This document shows, in pieces, positions 7,048 through 15,220 of a stretch of 21,955 nucleotides of DNA. This DNA is from CALBPI01 sp039814545. GTDB lineage: Bacteria; Pseudomonadota; Gammaproteobacteria; Steroidobacterales; Woeseiaceae. The stretch lies in the NCBI GenBank assembly GCA_039814545.1, contig JBCCBB010000049.1:1-21955 (forward strand), in the 5' to 3' direction. Position numbers and translations under genes: made by a program. The notes under the pieces were generated by a model that did not search any database, was not told the origin of the DNA, and worked only from the letters and a program-made list of their open reading frames with translations. Position 1 is the stretch's first letter. The number at the start of each line of letters is the position of its first letter.

Positions 7048-10000
7048 ATGGCCCGAGACCGGATCGCCGTCCGCGGCGCCCGCCAGAACAACCTGCGTAA
7101 CATCGACATCGACCTGCCCCTGGGCGAGCTCATCGTCGTCACGGGCGTTTCGGGCAGTGGCAAGTCCTCGCTGGCGTTCGACACGATTTATGCCGAGGGC
7201 CAGCGCCGCTACGTCGAGACCTTCTCCCCCTACGCGCGTCAGTTCCTCGACCGCATGGACAAGCCGGCCGTCGATCGCATCGACGGTATTCCGCCAGCCA
7301 TCGCCATTGACCAGACCAACCCCGTCCGGACCTCGCGGTCGACCGTGGGCACGATGACGGAGCTCAACGATCATCTCAAGTTGCTGTTCGCACGCGCCGC
7401 AAGCCTCTACTGCGACGGCTGCAACACGCCCGTGCGCGAGGATAGTCCGCAGTCGATCTGGGCCGACTTGCTCGAGCGTTGGCCCGATCACCGCGCCGCG
7501 ATCACCTTCAAAGCCGCGATCCCCGAGAACTTCACGGGCGAGGAAATCGAGCGGTTTCTTTCGCAGCAGGGCTACACCCGCATTCTCGAGCGTAGCGATG
7601 ATGCGCTGCAGGTGGTGCAGGACCGGCTCCGGATTGAGCCCGGCAAACGTGATCGCGCGATCGAAGCGATCGAAGAAGCGCTCGTGCGTGGCGATGGCCA
7701 TATTGCCGTCGTCAACCTCGATGCCGACCCCTGTTGCAACAGGCAAACGCGGTACTCGTCGCGGCTGCACTGCGCAAGCTGCGACCGCGACTTCTCGCCG
7801 GCCACACCGAGCCTGTTCTCGTTTAACTCGCCGCTGGGTGCCTGTGAGACCTGTCGCGGCTTTGGTCGCAAGATGGGCATTGACCGCGACCTCGTCGTGC
7901 CCAACCCGCGGCTGTCCCTGGCCGAAGGCGCCATCAAGCCGTTGCAAAGCAAGAGTTATAACGACCTGCAAACGCGGCTTATGCGCCGCGCCAAGAAGGC
8001 CGGCATTTCGACGAACACACCCTGGGAAGACCTCGATGCAGATGATCAGGCTTGGGTGTTCGATGGCGAAGGCAGCGTCAGCAAGGGCCTCTGGCCCGGC
8101 GTCACGGCGTTCTTTGACTGGCTCGAGAGCAAGGCCTACAAAATGCACGTGCGCGTCATGCTGTCGCGCTACCGCAGTTACGAAACCTGCCGTGCCTGCG
8201 ACGGGGCACGCCTAAAGCCTGCGGGCCTGCGCTGGCGCCTGGGCGACGATGTCGCAACAGATGCGGCCGGCGCGACGAATGCCGACACGCCGCCCGGGCT
8301 CAACATGCACGAGCTCATGCTGCTGCCGATCACGCGGCTCGCGGCCTTCTTCGAGCGGTGGCAGGCGCCCGCAGCACTCGCAGAAGCCACCGAGCTGCTC
8401 ACGGACGAGATTTGCGGGCGTATCGGCTTCCTCGCGGAAACCGGGCTTGGCTACCTCACGCTGGACCGGCAGTCGCGCACGCTCTCGGGCGGCGAGGTGC
8501 AGCGCATTAACCTGACCACAGCGCTGGGCACATCACTCGTGAACACGCTGTTCGTGCTCGACGAACCCTCGATCGGATTGCACCCGCGCGACGTCGGGCG
8601 CATCAACCGCGTGCTCACGCGTTTGCGTGACGCGGGCAATACGCTGCTCGTTGTCGAGCACGACCCGCAGATCATGCAGATCGCCGACCGCATCGTGGAC
8701 ATCGGCCCTGGCCCCGGTGAGCGCGGTGGCGAGGTCATCTTCAACGGCACCATCAAGGGGCTGGCGCGACGCCGAACGGGCACGGGCGCGTTCCTGACAG
8801 GACAACGCCGCGTGGCCGACTGCCGCGATGCGCGCACACTCGATCCGAAGCGTGCAGTCGGCGTTCGTGGTGCGCGCGCGCACAACCTGCGCGACGTAGA
8901 CGTCGACATCCCGCTGGGTGGCCTCGTGTGTGTCACGGGCGTGTCGGGCAGCGGCAAATCGACGCTTATCGGCGACATCCTCTACCCGGCGCTGCGGCGC
9001 CACTTTGGTGGCGGTGGCGAGCTGCCGGGTGCGCACGATGCTCTGGTTAATGCCGATGCCGTAGAGGACGTCGTTTATGTCGACCAGGCGCAGATCGGCA
9101 AGACCACACGGTCCAACCCGGCCAGCTTCGTCGGCGCCTTCGACGCCGTCCGCAAGCTCTACTGCGAGCAGCCACTGGCCGTGGAGCGCGGTTACAAGCC
9201 AGGCACATTCAGCTTCAACTCAGGCGATGGCCGCTGTCCGCAGTGTGGTGGCAACGGCTTCGAACACATCGAGATGCAGTTCCTCTCCGATGTCTACCTG
9301 CGCTGCCCCGAGTGTGACGGCAAACGGTTCCGCGACGAGATCCTGGAAGTGCACGCCTGGCCCACTCAGGGCGACGGTGTCTCGCAGTCGATCGCTGACG
9401 TTCTTGAGATGACGGTGACGGAAGCACTGGCCTTCTTCGCAGGCACACCCAACATTGAACGGACGCTGCAGCCGCTCGTTGATGTCGGGCTCGACTACCT
9501 GCGCCTAGGCCAACCCGTTCCGACGCTGTCCGGCGGCGAAGCGCAGCGCCTCAAGCTCGCCAAGCACCTGGCCGAAGCGCAAACGAAGCGCGGTGGCAAG
9601 GGCAAGCTGTTCCTGTTCGATGAGCCGACCACGGGATTGCACTTCAGCGATATCGAACGCCTGCTGGGCGCGTTCGACAAACTCATCGATCAGGGCCACA
9701 GCATCGTCGTCATCGAGCACAACCTCGACGTCATTGATGCTTGCGACTGGGTCATCGACCTTGGACCCGAGGGCGGTGAAGGCGGCGGCCTGTTGTGCTT
9801 CGCGGGCTCGGTTAACGCACTGGTCGACACGCGCGGCAACCACACGGCCCAGGCCGTGGCTGAGTACCGCGCCGCACAGGCACCCCTCGATATCGCCGCC
9901 GAGTCAGCAGCGGCGTACGTGACGCCGAAGCGCAAACGATCGCAGCCGAAAATCGAGATTCGCCATGCGCGTGAGCACAACCTGCGTGACGTCGACGTCA

Positions 10001-12558
10001 CGATTCCGCGCGACACATTCACCGTCATCACGGGCGTGTCGGGCAGCGGCAAGAGCACCATCGCGTTCGACATTCTCTTTAATGAGGGGCAGCGCCGTTA
10101 CCTCGAATCGCTGAACGCCTATGCGCGGCAGTTCGTGCAACCCGCAAGCCGGCCCGACGTCGACGCCGTACTGGGCATTCCGCCCACGGTGGCCATCGAG
10201 CAACGCACGAGCCGTGGCGGCCGCAAGAGCACGGTCGGCACCATGACAGAGGTGTACCACTTCCTGCGCCTGCTGTTCGTCAAGCTGGGCACGGCGCATT
10301 GCCCCGACTGCAACGTCCCGATCGAGCCGCAAACGCTGGAGCAGATCGCAGCGCTTCTGCAAAAACGTCACAAAGGCCGCGAGGTCACGCTGCTTGCGCC
10401 GCTCGTGGTGGGCCGCAAAGGCTATTACACGGATCTGGCCGCCTGGGCCGGGCGCAAGGGCTTCGAGGCTCTGCGTGTGGATGGTGACCTCACACCTGTC
10501 GATCCCTGGCCACGCCTCGATCGCTTCGTCGAACACGATATCGAGCTGCCCGTGGCCACGCTGCGTGTTGACGCCCGTAACGAGCAGGCACTGCGCGCCG
10601 CCTTGTCGGACGCGCTCGACTTCGGCAACGGCAACGTCGTCGTCAACGTGGGCAGCGACGACACCTTGTACTCGACGGCGCGTGCCTGCCCGAGCTGCGC
10701 CCGCAGCTTCCAGGAACTCGACCCGCGCCTGTTCTCTTACAACTCGCCGCGCGGTTGGTGTTCGAGCTGCTCCGGCACGGGCGTCTATACCGAAGAGGAA
10801 GAAGACGACTCCCGGTGGTGGCGCAGCACCGCGAGCGAGTCGCAGGAGACCTGTGGCAGCTGCGACGGCGCGCGCCTCAGTGACGAGGCACTGGCGGTGA
10901 CCTTCCGTGACGGCAACATCGCAAGTTACGCCGAGATGCCCGTTACCGATGCGCTGGACTGGGTCACCACACTCGACCTCAAAGGCCGCGATGCCGAGGT
11001 GGCACGCGACATCATTGCCGAACTCGACGGCAGGCTCGGCTTCCTCGACCGAGTGGGGCTTGGCTACCTGACGCTGTCGCGCAGCGCGCCGACGCTGTCC
11101 GGTGGCGAGGCGCAGCGCATCCGGCTTGCAGCGCAGCTCGGCTCCAACCTGCGCGGGGTCTGCTACATCCTCGACGAGCCGACGATCGGCTTGCACGCGC
11201 GCGACAACGCCAAGCTGCTGGGCACGCTGCAGGCCTTACAACAGAGCGGCAACACGGTCGTGGTCGTCGAACACGACGAGGACACGATCCGCGGCGCTCA
11301 GCACATCATCGACATTGGACCCGGAGCCGGCACACGCGGTGGACGTATTGTTGCCGAGGGCAACCTGCGCCGCATCGAGCGCGCGAGCGAGTCACTCACG
11401 GGCCGCATGCTCCGTGAGCCCCTGCAACACCCGCTCATCGAGACGCCGCGAGACGTCAACCCGCGACGTCGCAACGCACCCGTACTCGCGGTCAAACAGG
11501 CCACGCTCAACAACCTCAAGCGCGTCTCAGCGCGCCTGCCTCTGGGCGCGCTCGTCGCTGTGACAGGCGTTTCGGGGAGCGGCAAGAGCTCGTTGATTCG
11601 CGGCGTCGTCGAAACTAACGTGGCGCGGCTCGTTGCGGCAGGTCGCCGGCGCGGGCGCAAACAGGCCCCGCTCGTCGGGTGCCAGGCGCTCGAGGGCTGG
11701 GAATCGATCAGCCGCGTGCTGGAGGTCGACCAGACCCCGATCGGCAAGACGCCGCGGTCCTGCCCCGCGACCTACGTCGGTTTCTGGGACGACATCCGCA
11801 AACTGTTCGCACAAACGCCGGAGGCGCGCATGCGCGGCTACACGGCCAGCCGATTCTCGTTCAACACCAAAGAGGGCCGCTGCCCTGAATGTGACGGCCA
11901 GGGTATGCGGCGCATCGAGATGAGCTTTATGCCCGACGTGCAGGTGCCTTGCGAGGCCTGCGGCGGCAAACGCTTCACGCCGGACACGCTCGGGATTCGT
12001 TACCGAAACCAGAGCATCGGCGACATCCTCCAAATGGCGGTCTCGGATGCCGTCGAGTTCTTTGTCGCGCACCCCAAAATTCACCACGCGCTCAAGCTGC
12101 TGGACGCCGTTGGTCTGGGCTACCTGACGCTGGGGCAGCCAAGCCCCACACTGTCAGGCGGCGAGGCGCAGCGCATCAAACTCGTCAGCGAACTGGCCAA
12201 GGCGCGACCGGACCCGGCGCGGCCCGTAGTCCAAGCCGTCGACAATCCCCAGCACACGCTCTACGTGCTCGACGAGCCCACAATCGGACTCCACATGGCC
12301 GATGTCGAAAAACTGATTCGGGTCCTGCACCGGCTCGTGGACGCGGGACATTCCGTCCTAATAATAGAACACAATCTCGACATCATTGCCGAGGCCGACT
12401 GGATCGTCGACATGGGCCCAGAAGGCGGCGCGGCGGGTGGTCGCATCGTCACACAGGGAAAACCGACGCAACTCGCTGAATTAGAGGATGTTTCTCACAC
12501 AACGGCGGCTCTCGGGTCATTCTTCGACAGGAATCACATAAACCTCGACACGCACTAG
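7048..12558 (+). CDS. Double-length UvrA excinuclease subunit (tandem fusion)
   Basis: The 1836-residue product is two UvrA proteins in one chain; ordinary UvrA is about 940 residues. UvrA scans DNA for bulky lesions as an ATP-dependent dimer and loads UvrB. Four ABC cassettes are visible. Walker A motifs (GVSGSGKS) start near 33, 631, 996 and 1507, and signature LSGGE motifs start near 479, 827, 1350 and 1702, each followed by a DEP Walker B. UvrA-type zinc modules lie at C730/C733/C753/C756 and C1612/C1615/C1635/C1638. The halves join near residue 967. The second half has a recognisable UvrB-binding region (about 1090-1213) but lacks the insertion domain, with only 27 residues between C1241 and C1269 against 111 between C269 and C381. 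The ATG at 7048 fits the family start (MARDRIAVRGAR) and follows GGAG; an upstream GTG at 6970 adds a non-family tail. Confidence 0.93.
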   Translation: MARDRIAVRGARQNNLRNIDIDLPLGELIVVTGVSGSGKSSLAFDTIYAEGQRRYVETFSPYARQFLDRMDKPAVDRIDGIPPAIAIDQTNPVRTSRSTVGTMTELNDHLKLLFARAASLYCDGCNTPVREDSPQSIWADLLERWPDHRAAITFKAAIPENFTGEEIERFLSQQGYTRILERSDDALQVVQDRLRIEPGKRDRAIEAIEEALVRGDGHIAVVNLDADPCCNRQTRYSSRLHCASCDRDFSPATPSLFSFNSPLGACETCRGFGRKMGIDRDLVVPNPRLSLAEGAIKPLQSKSYNDLQTRLMRRAKKAGISTNTPWEDLDADDQAWVFDGEGSVSKGLWPGVTAFFDWLESKAYKMHVRVMLSRYRSYETCRACDGARLKPAGLRWRLGDDVATDAAGATNADTPPGLNMHELMLLPITRLAAFFERWQAPAALAEATELLTDEICGRIGFLAETGLGYLTLDRQSRTLSGGEVQRINLTTALGTSLVNTLFVLDEPSIGLHPRDVGRINRVLTRLRDAGNTLLVVEHDPQIMQIADRIVDIGPGPGERGGEVIFNGTIKGLARRRTGTGAFLTGQRRVADCRDARTLDPKRAVGVRGARAHNLRDVDVDIPLGGLVCVTGVSGSGKSTLIGDILYPALRRHFGGGGELPGAHDALVNADAVEDVVYVDQAQIGKTTRSNPASFVGAFDAVRKLYCEQPLAVERGYKPGTFSFNSGDGRCPQCGGNGFEHIEMQFLSDVYLRCPECDGKRFRDEILEVHAWPTQGDGVSQSIADVLEMTVTEALAFFAGTPNIERTLQPLVDVGLDYLRLGQPVPTLSGGEAQRLKLAKHLAEAQTKRGGKGKLFLFDEPTTGLHFSDIERLLGAFDKLIDQGHSIVVIEHNLDVIDACDWVIDLGPEGGEGGGLLCFAGSVNALVDTRGNHTAQAVAEYRAAQAPLDIAAESAAAYVTPKRKRSQPKIEIRHAREHNLRDVDVTIPRDTFTVITGVSGSGKSTIAFDILFNEGQRRYLESLNAYARQFVQPASRPDVDAVLGIPPTVAIEQRTSRGGRKSTVGTMTEVYHFLRLLFVKLGTAHCPDCNVPIEPQTLEQIAALLQKRHKGREVTLLAPLVVGRKGYYTDLAAWAGRKGFEALRVDGDLTPVDPWPRLDRFVEHDIELPVATLRVDARNEQALRAALSDALDFGNGNVVVNVGSDDTLYSTARACPSCARSFQELDPRLFSYNSPRGWCSSCSGTGVYTEEEEDDSRWWRSTASESQETCGSCDGARLSDEALAVTFRDGNIASYAEMPVTDALDWVTTLDLKGRDAEVARDIIAELDGRLGFLDRVGLGYLTLSRSAPTLSGGEAQRIRLAAQLGSNLRGVCYILDEPTIGLHARDNAKLLGTLQALQQSGNTVVVVEHDEDTIRGAQHIIDIGPGAGTRGGRIVAEGNLRRIERASESLTGRMLREPLQHPLIETPRDVNPRRRNAPVLAVKQATLNNLKRVSARLPLGALVAVTGVSGSGKSSLIRGVVETNVARLVAAGRRRGRKQAPLVGCQALEGWESISRVLEVDQTPIGKTPRSCPATYVGFWDDIRKLFAQTPEARMRGYTASRFSFNTKEGRCPECDGQGMRRIEMSFMPDVQVPCEACGGKRFTPDTLGIRYRNQSIGDILQMAVSDAVEFFVAHPKIHHALKLLDAVGLGYLTLGQPSPTLSGGEAQRIKLVSELAKARPDPARPVVQAVDNPQHTLYVLDEPTIGLHMADVEKLIRVLHRLVDAGHSVLIIEHNLDIIAEADWIVDMGPEGGAAGGRIVTQGKPTQLAELEDVSHTTAALGSFFDRNHINLDTH

Positions 12559-12575
12559 CGATGTATAGGTTTCTG

Positions 12576-12584
12576 TGCTATTGT
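12576..12584 (+). promoter_or_regulatory. Extended -10 promoter of the merR-type gene
   Basis: TG-c-TATTGT (12576-12584) is an extended -10 element 62 bases before the regulator ATG. No good -35 is present at the usual distance. This is common for extended -10 promoters. It lies 17 bases after the double-uvrA stop, so the regulator may also be reached by readthrough. Confidence 0.4.
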
Positions 12585-12646
12585 CCAACTCGCGAAGATC
12601 AACTCCCACTGCCAGACGCGCCGCGAGCGTCTAGCGAGGTACACCC

Positions 12647-13663
12647 ATGGCTACAGAGAAGTCTGCCGTTATTGACGAAGATACTAAATCTGCCGGTTAC
12701 TCGATCGGTGCCGTTGCACGACTGACGGGCATTTCGACACACACCCTGCGTATTTGGGAGCGACGCTACAGCGCTGTTGTTGCTGATCGTACGGACAGCG
12801 GTCGTCGTGTCTATTCGAAGTCCGACATCGAAAAACTGTCGCTGCTCAAATCGCTTTCCGACAACGGATCGTCGATCGGCCAGATTGCCAACCTGGAAAC
12901 GGAAGAGCTCAAGTCGCGCCGCGACCAACTGATCGAGCAATCTAGCAGCCTTCAGCTAGTCGCTTCTGTTGGACTCGTCCGCGTCGCCGCTTACGGCGGT
13001 TTTTCTCTAGAGAACCTGGCGGAGCGCCTGAACAGCGCCGGCAAAATGGAAGTCTGCATTAATGCGACAGATCTCGACGAGTTCTCGGAGCAAATTCGCA
13101 GCATCGAACCCGACGTGTTGCTGCTCGAGTTCCCCGTCATCGACCCTGAAGTTCGACAGGTCGTGGCCCGCCTGCGCCGCCTCTCCGGCACGCGTCGCGC
13201 CATCGTGTTGTTTAACTTCGGTACGAAAGCGGATCTCGAGGCACTGGCAGCCGACCGCGTCGAGCTGCTGCGCTCACCGGTGACCACGCAGACGCTCTAC
13301 CAGCTGCTGCGTCGCGGCGCAGAAAACCGCCCCGTGCTCGAGGATGTGGCGCCCACGGGTGCTACTGCGCTGGAGATCAACCCGCAGGACGCCGTGCCGC
13401 GCCGTCGATTCAACGACGTCGAACTAGCACAGCTAGCGCGCACCAGCACGACCGTCGAATGCGAGTGTCCGAAGCACACGGCAGATCTCGTGCAGAACCT
13501 CTGCGCGTTTGAAGAGTACAGCGCGCAGTGTGAAAACCGTAATGAACAGGATGCGGCGCTGCACACGTACCTCTACCACATGACGGCCAAAGCCCGCAGC
13601 ATCATGGAAGAAGCGCTGGGTACGCTGGCCGAAGCCGAAGGGTTCCTGCCCAAACGGCGATAG
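12647..13663 (+). CDS. MerR family transcriptional regulator with Rossmann-like and Cys/His C-terminal domains
   Basis: The 338-residue product has an N-terminal winged-helix MerR DNA-binding domain (about 17-88: YSIGAVARLTGIS, LRIWERRY, GRRVYSKSDIEKL). The middle domain (about 107-225) alternates hydrophobic strands and helices like a B12-binding or receiver fold, but shows no DxHxxG cobalamin motif. The C-terminal domain (about 255-335) carries ECECPKH (271-277), a C-x-C-x-x-H arrangement, plus C286 and C295 and a helical end. The overall layout resembles CarH/LitR-type MerR proteins without the cobalamin-binding histidine. The ligand is unknown; a metal or redox signal is possible from the Cys/His cluster. 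GAGG at 12636-12639 fixes the ATG at 12647. Confidence 0.88.
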   Translation: MATEKSAVIDEDTKSAGYSIGAVARLTGISTHTLRIWERRYSAVVADRTDSGRRVYSKSDIEKLSLLKSLSDNGSSIGQIANLETEELKSRRDQLIEQSSSLQLVASVGLVRVAAYGGFSLENLAERLNSAGKMEVCINATDLDEFSEQIRSIEPDVLLLEFPVIDPEVRQVVARLRRLSGTRRAIVLFNFGTKADLEALAADRVELLRSPVTTQTLYQLLRRGAENRPVLEDVAPTGATALEINPQDAVPRRRFNDVELAQLARTSTTVECECPKHTADLVQNLCAFEEYSAQCENRNEQDAALHTYLYHMTAKARSIMEEALGTLAEAEGFLPKRR

Positions 13664-13715
13664 CCCAAAGGAGTAGGCATTTGGCGCCAAGCTGGCGCGA
13701 AACCGCCTGGTGAAG

Positions 13716-13748
13716 AAACGCCGCGTCCGATTGGTCGCGGCGTTTTTT
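13716..13748 (+). terminator. Rho-independent terminator after the merR-type gene
   Basis: A perfect 10-base stem, aaacgccgcg (13716-13725) with cgcggcgttt (13736-13745), encloses a 10-base loop. It runs into six T residues (13743-13748). It lies 53 bases after the regulator stop codon and cleanly separates it from the next gene's promoter. Confidence 0.92.
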
Positions 13749-13762
13749 GTGGGCCCGTGAAA

Positions 13763-13791
13763 TTGCCGAGCGCGGACCCGCGCCCTATGCT
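13763..13791 (+). promoter_or_regulatory. Sigma-70 promoter of the metallopeptidase-like gene
   Basis: TTGCCG (13763-13768), a 17-base spacer and TATGCT (13786-13791) make a plausible promoter. Its expected start near 13798 falls at the ATG at 13799. With no Shine-Dalgarno before this ATG, the message may be leaderless. Confidence 0.5.
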
Positions 13792-13798
13792 CTGCGCC

Positions 13799-15220
13799 AT
13801 GTCCAGACTCGTGACACTGGCGCTGTTGCTCGCCTGCATGCCGTTGCAGGCGCGCACGCTGTCGCCCATTCATGTGCGTCACACGCATATCGACAATCTG
13901 AGTTACGAGCTGGATTGCCTGGCTGGACTGGTTCGCTGCACCCGCGACCAGCTGCCGCTCGCCGACTACATCGATCCCGTCGATATCGAGCGCTGGCGTG
14001 AGACGGCGCGGACAGCGCAGCCGGTACAGGATCCGGGCGCCCTCGCCTTGCCCACGGCTTCAGATCTTCGTGACGTCTCGTCGCGCCACAGGGAGGGCGC
14101 GGCCCCCGGGCGGGCATTGCCGCCACCTGCGCGTCGTGCGCTCATCGACAAGCTGCTTCGCCGCACGTCGCGGCCCTGGCAACGGGAGCTTGCGCCAGAA
14201 CTCGCGCGCCAGCGCATCGGGCTCGAAACGGCCGCGTCGCGCATCGAGCTCGAAACCCTGCTGCCGCAGATCGCCGCGCTGTTCGGGCAGTCATCGGACG
14301 ACCTGCCGCCCGTCTCGCTGATCGCCATCGACGGTGCACGCAGCGGCAGCCTGGCCACACTGGGTCAGCGGGTCGCGTATGTCGAAACACCGCTAGCTGA
14401 TACGGCGGAGAGTCGCCTTCCGGTCATCGTGCATGAGTTCGTGCACCACTGGCAGGAGGGCATGACCGAGGTGCAGCGTCGCGAGCTCATTGACGCCTTC
14501 TTGTCGGCGCCCGGGAACTGCGCCATTACGGCCTATCACTTCTTTGATGAGGCCGTGGCGAGCGCCATCGGCAATGGCATCGTGGAATCGCGCCTGCTGG
14601 GGCCCGAAGCCTTCGCAAGCTATGAGGCACTGCCAGAGTCCTATTACGCTGATTTCCGTGTCGACCGCATCGCCAAGGCGCTACGCACGAGAATGAAGCA
14701 GCAACTGGTGGACGGCGGCATGCTCGGCGCCCCGTTTGTGCGCGACTACGTTCGCATTGCGGGTGAGGCACTGGGCAATGAGTGTGGGCGACTCGATAGC
14801 ACGTTGCACACGGTGGGGTTTATCCTCACCTCACCGGAGTTCGGGCCTGCACAACGGCTGGCCCAGGACCGCCTTGCGCCAGCCACCGCGTTCATCGATG
14901 TGGTGACTGCCGACGACATGCGCACGGCCGCAAAACGCCATGCCGCGCTACCCATCGTGGCGGTGGCGACACCCGACACCCTGAGCCGGCTCTCGAACTG
15001 GGTGCCCCCCGCAGCACTCAAACGCGTGCGGCAACGGGCAGCTGAGGAAGCGCGCCTCGTTCACGCGCTGCCGCGTGACGGTGGCAGCACGGCCTACATC
15101 GTGGTGGGGGATACGCCAGACGCTGCCGCGGCGACGCTGCTCCAGCTCGTGTTGCTGCGACGTGAAGCGTTTAGCGGGGAGTGGCGGCCGCCGCCACTGC
15201 CGGGATCAGTACCAGACTGA
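13799..15220 (+). CDS. Exported putative zinc metallopeptidase, uncharacterised
   Basis: The 473-residue product begins with a clear Sec signal peptide (MSRLVTLALLLACMPLQA, cleavage near 18). A zincin motif, VIVHEFVHHWQE (209-220), supplies H212, E213 and H216. FFDEAVASAIG (248-258) supplies a likely third ligand, E251, in the gluzincin arrangement. I do not recognise the wider family. The remainder is mostly helical, with cysteines at 40, 47 and 241 and no membrane anchor, so a periplasmic or secreted peptidase is likely. The ATG at 13799 is preferred over in-frame ATGs at 13757 and 13787 because the signal peptide starts there and the promoter overlaps the earlier starts. Its last 15 bases overlap the convergent DUF3570 gene. 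Confidence 0.7.
   Translation: MSRLVTLALLLACMPLQARTLSPIHVRHTHIDNLSYELDCLAGLVRCTRDQLPLADYIDPVDIERWRETARTAQPVQDPGALALPTASDLRDVSSRHREGAAPGRALPPPARRALIDKLLRRTSRPWQRELAPELARQRIGLETAASRIELETLLPQIAALFGQSSDDLPPVSLIAIDGARSGSLATLGQRVAYVETPLADTAESRLPVIVHEFVHHWQEGMTEVQRRELIDAFLSAPGNCAITAYHFFDEAVASAIGNGIVESRLLGPEAFASYEALPESYYADFRVDRIAKALRTRMKQQLVDGGMLGAPFVRDYVRIAGEALGNECGRLDSTLHTVGFILTSPEFGPAQRLAQDRLAPATAFIDVVTADDMRTAAKRHAALPIVAVATPDTLSRLSNWVPPAALKRVRQRAAEEARLVHALPRDGGSTAYIVVGDTPDAAAATLLQLVLLRREAFSGEWRPPPLPGSVPD

Noticed and set aside
9904..11196. 430-codon minus-strand ORF inside the double uvrA
   Set aside because: It lies wholly antisense to strongly conserved UvrA motifs, with no ribosome site or recognisable domain.
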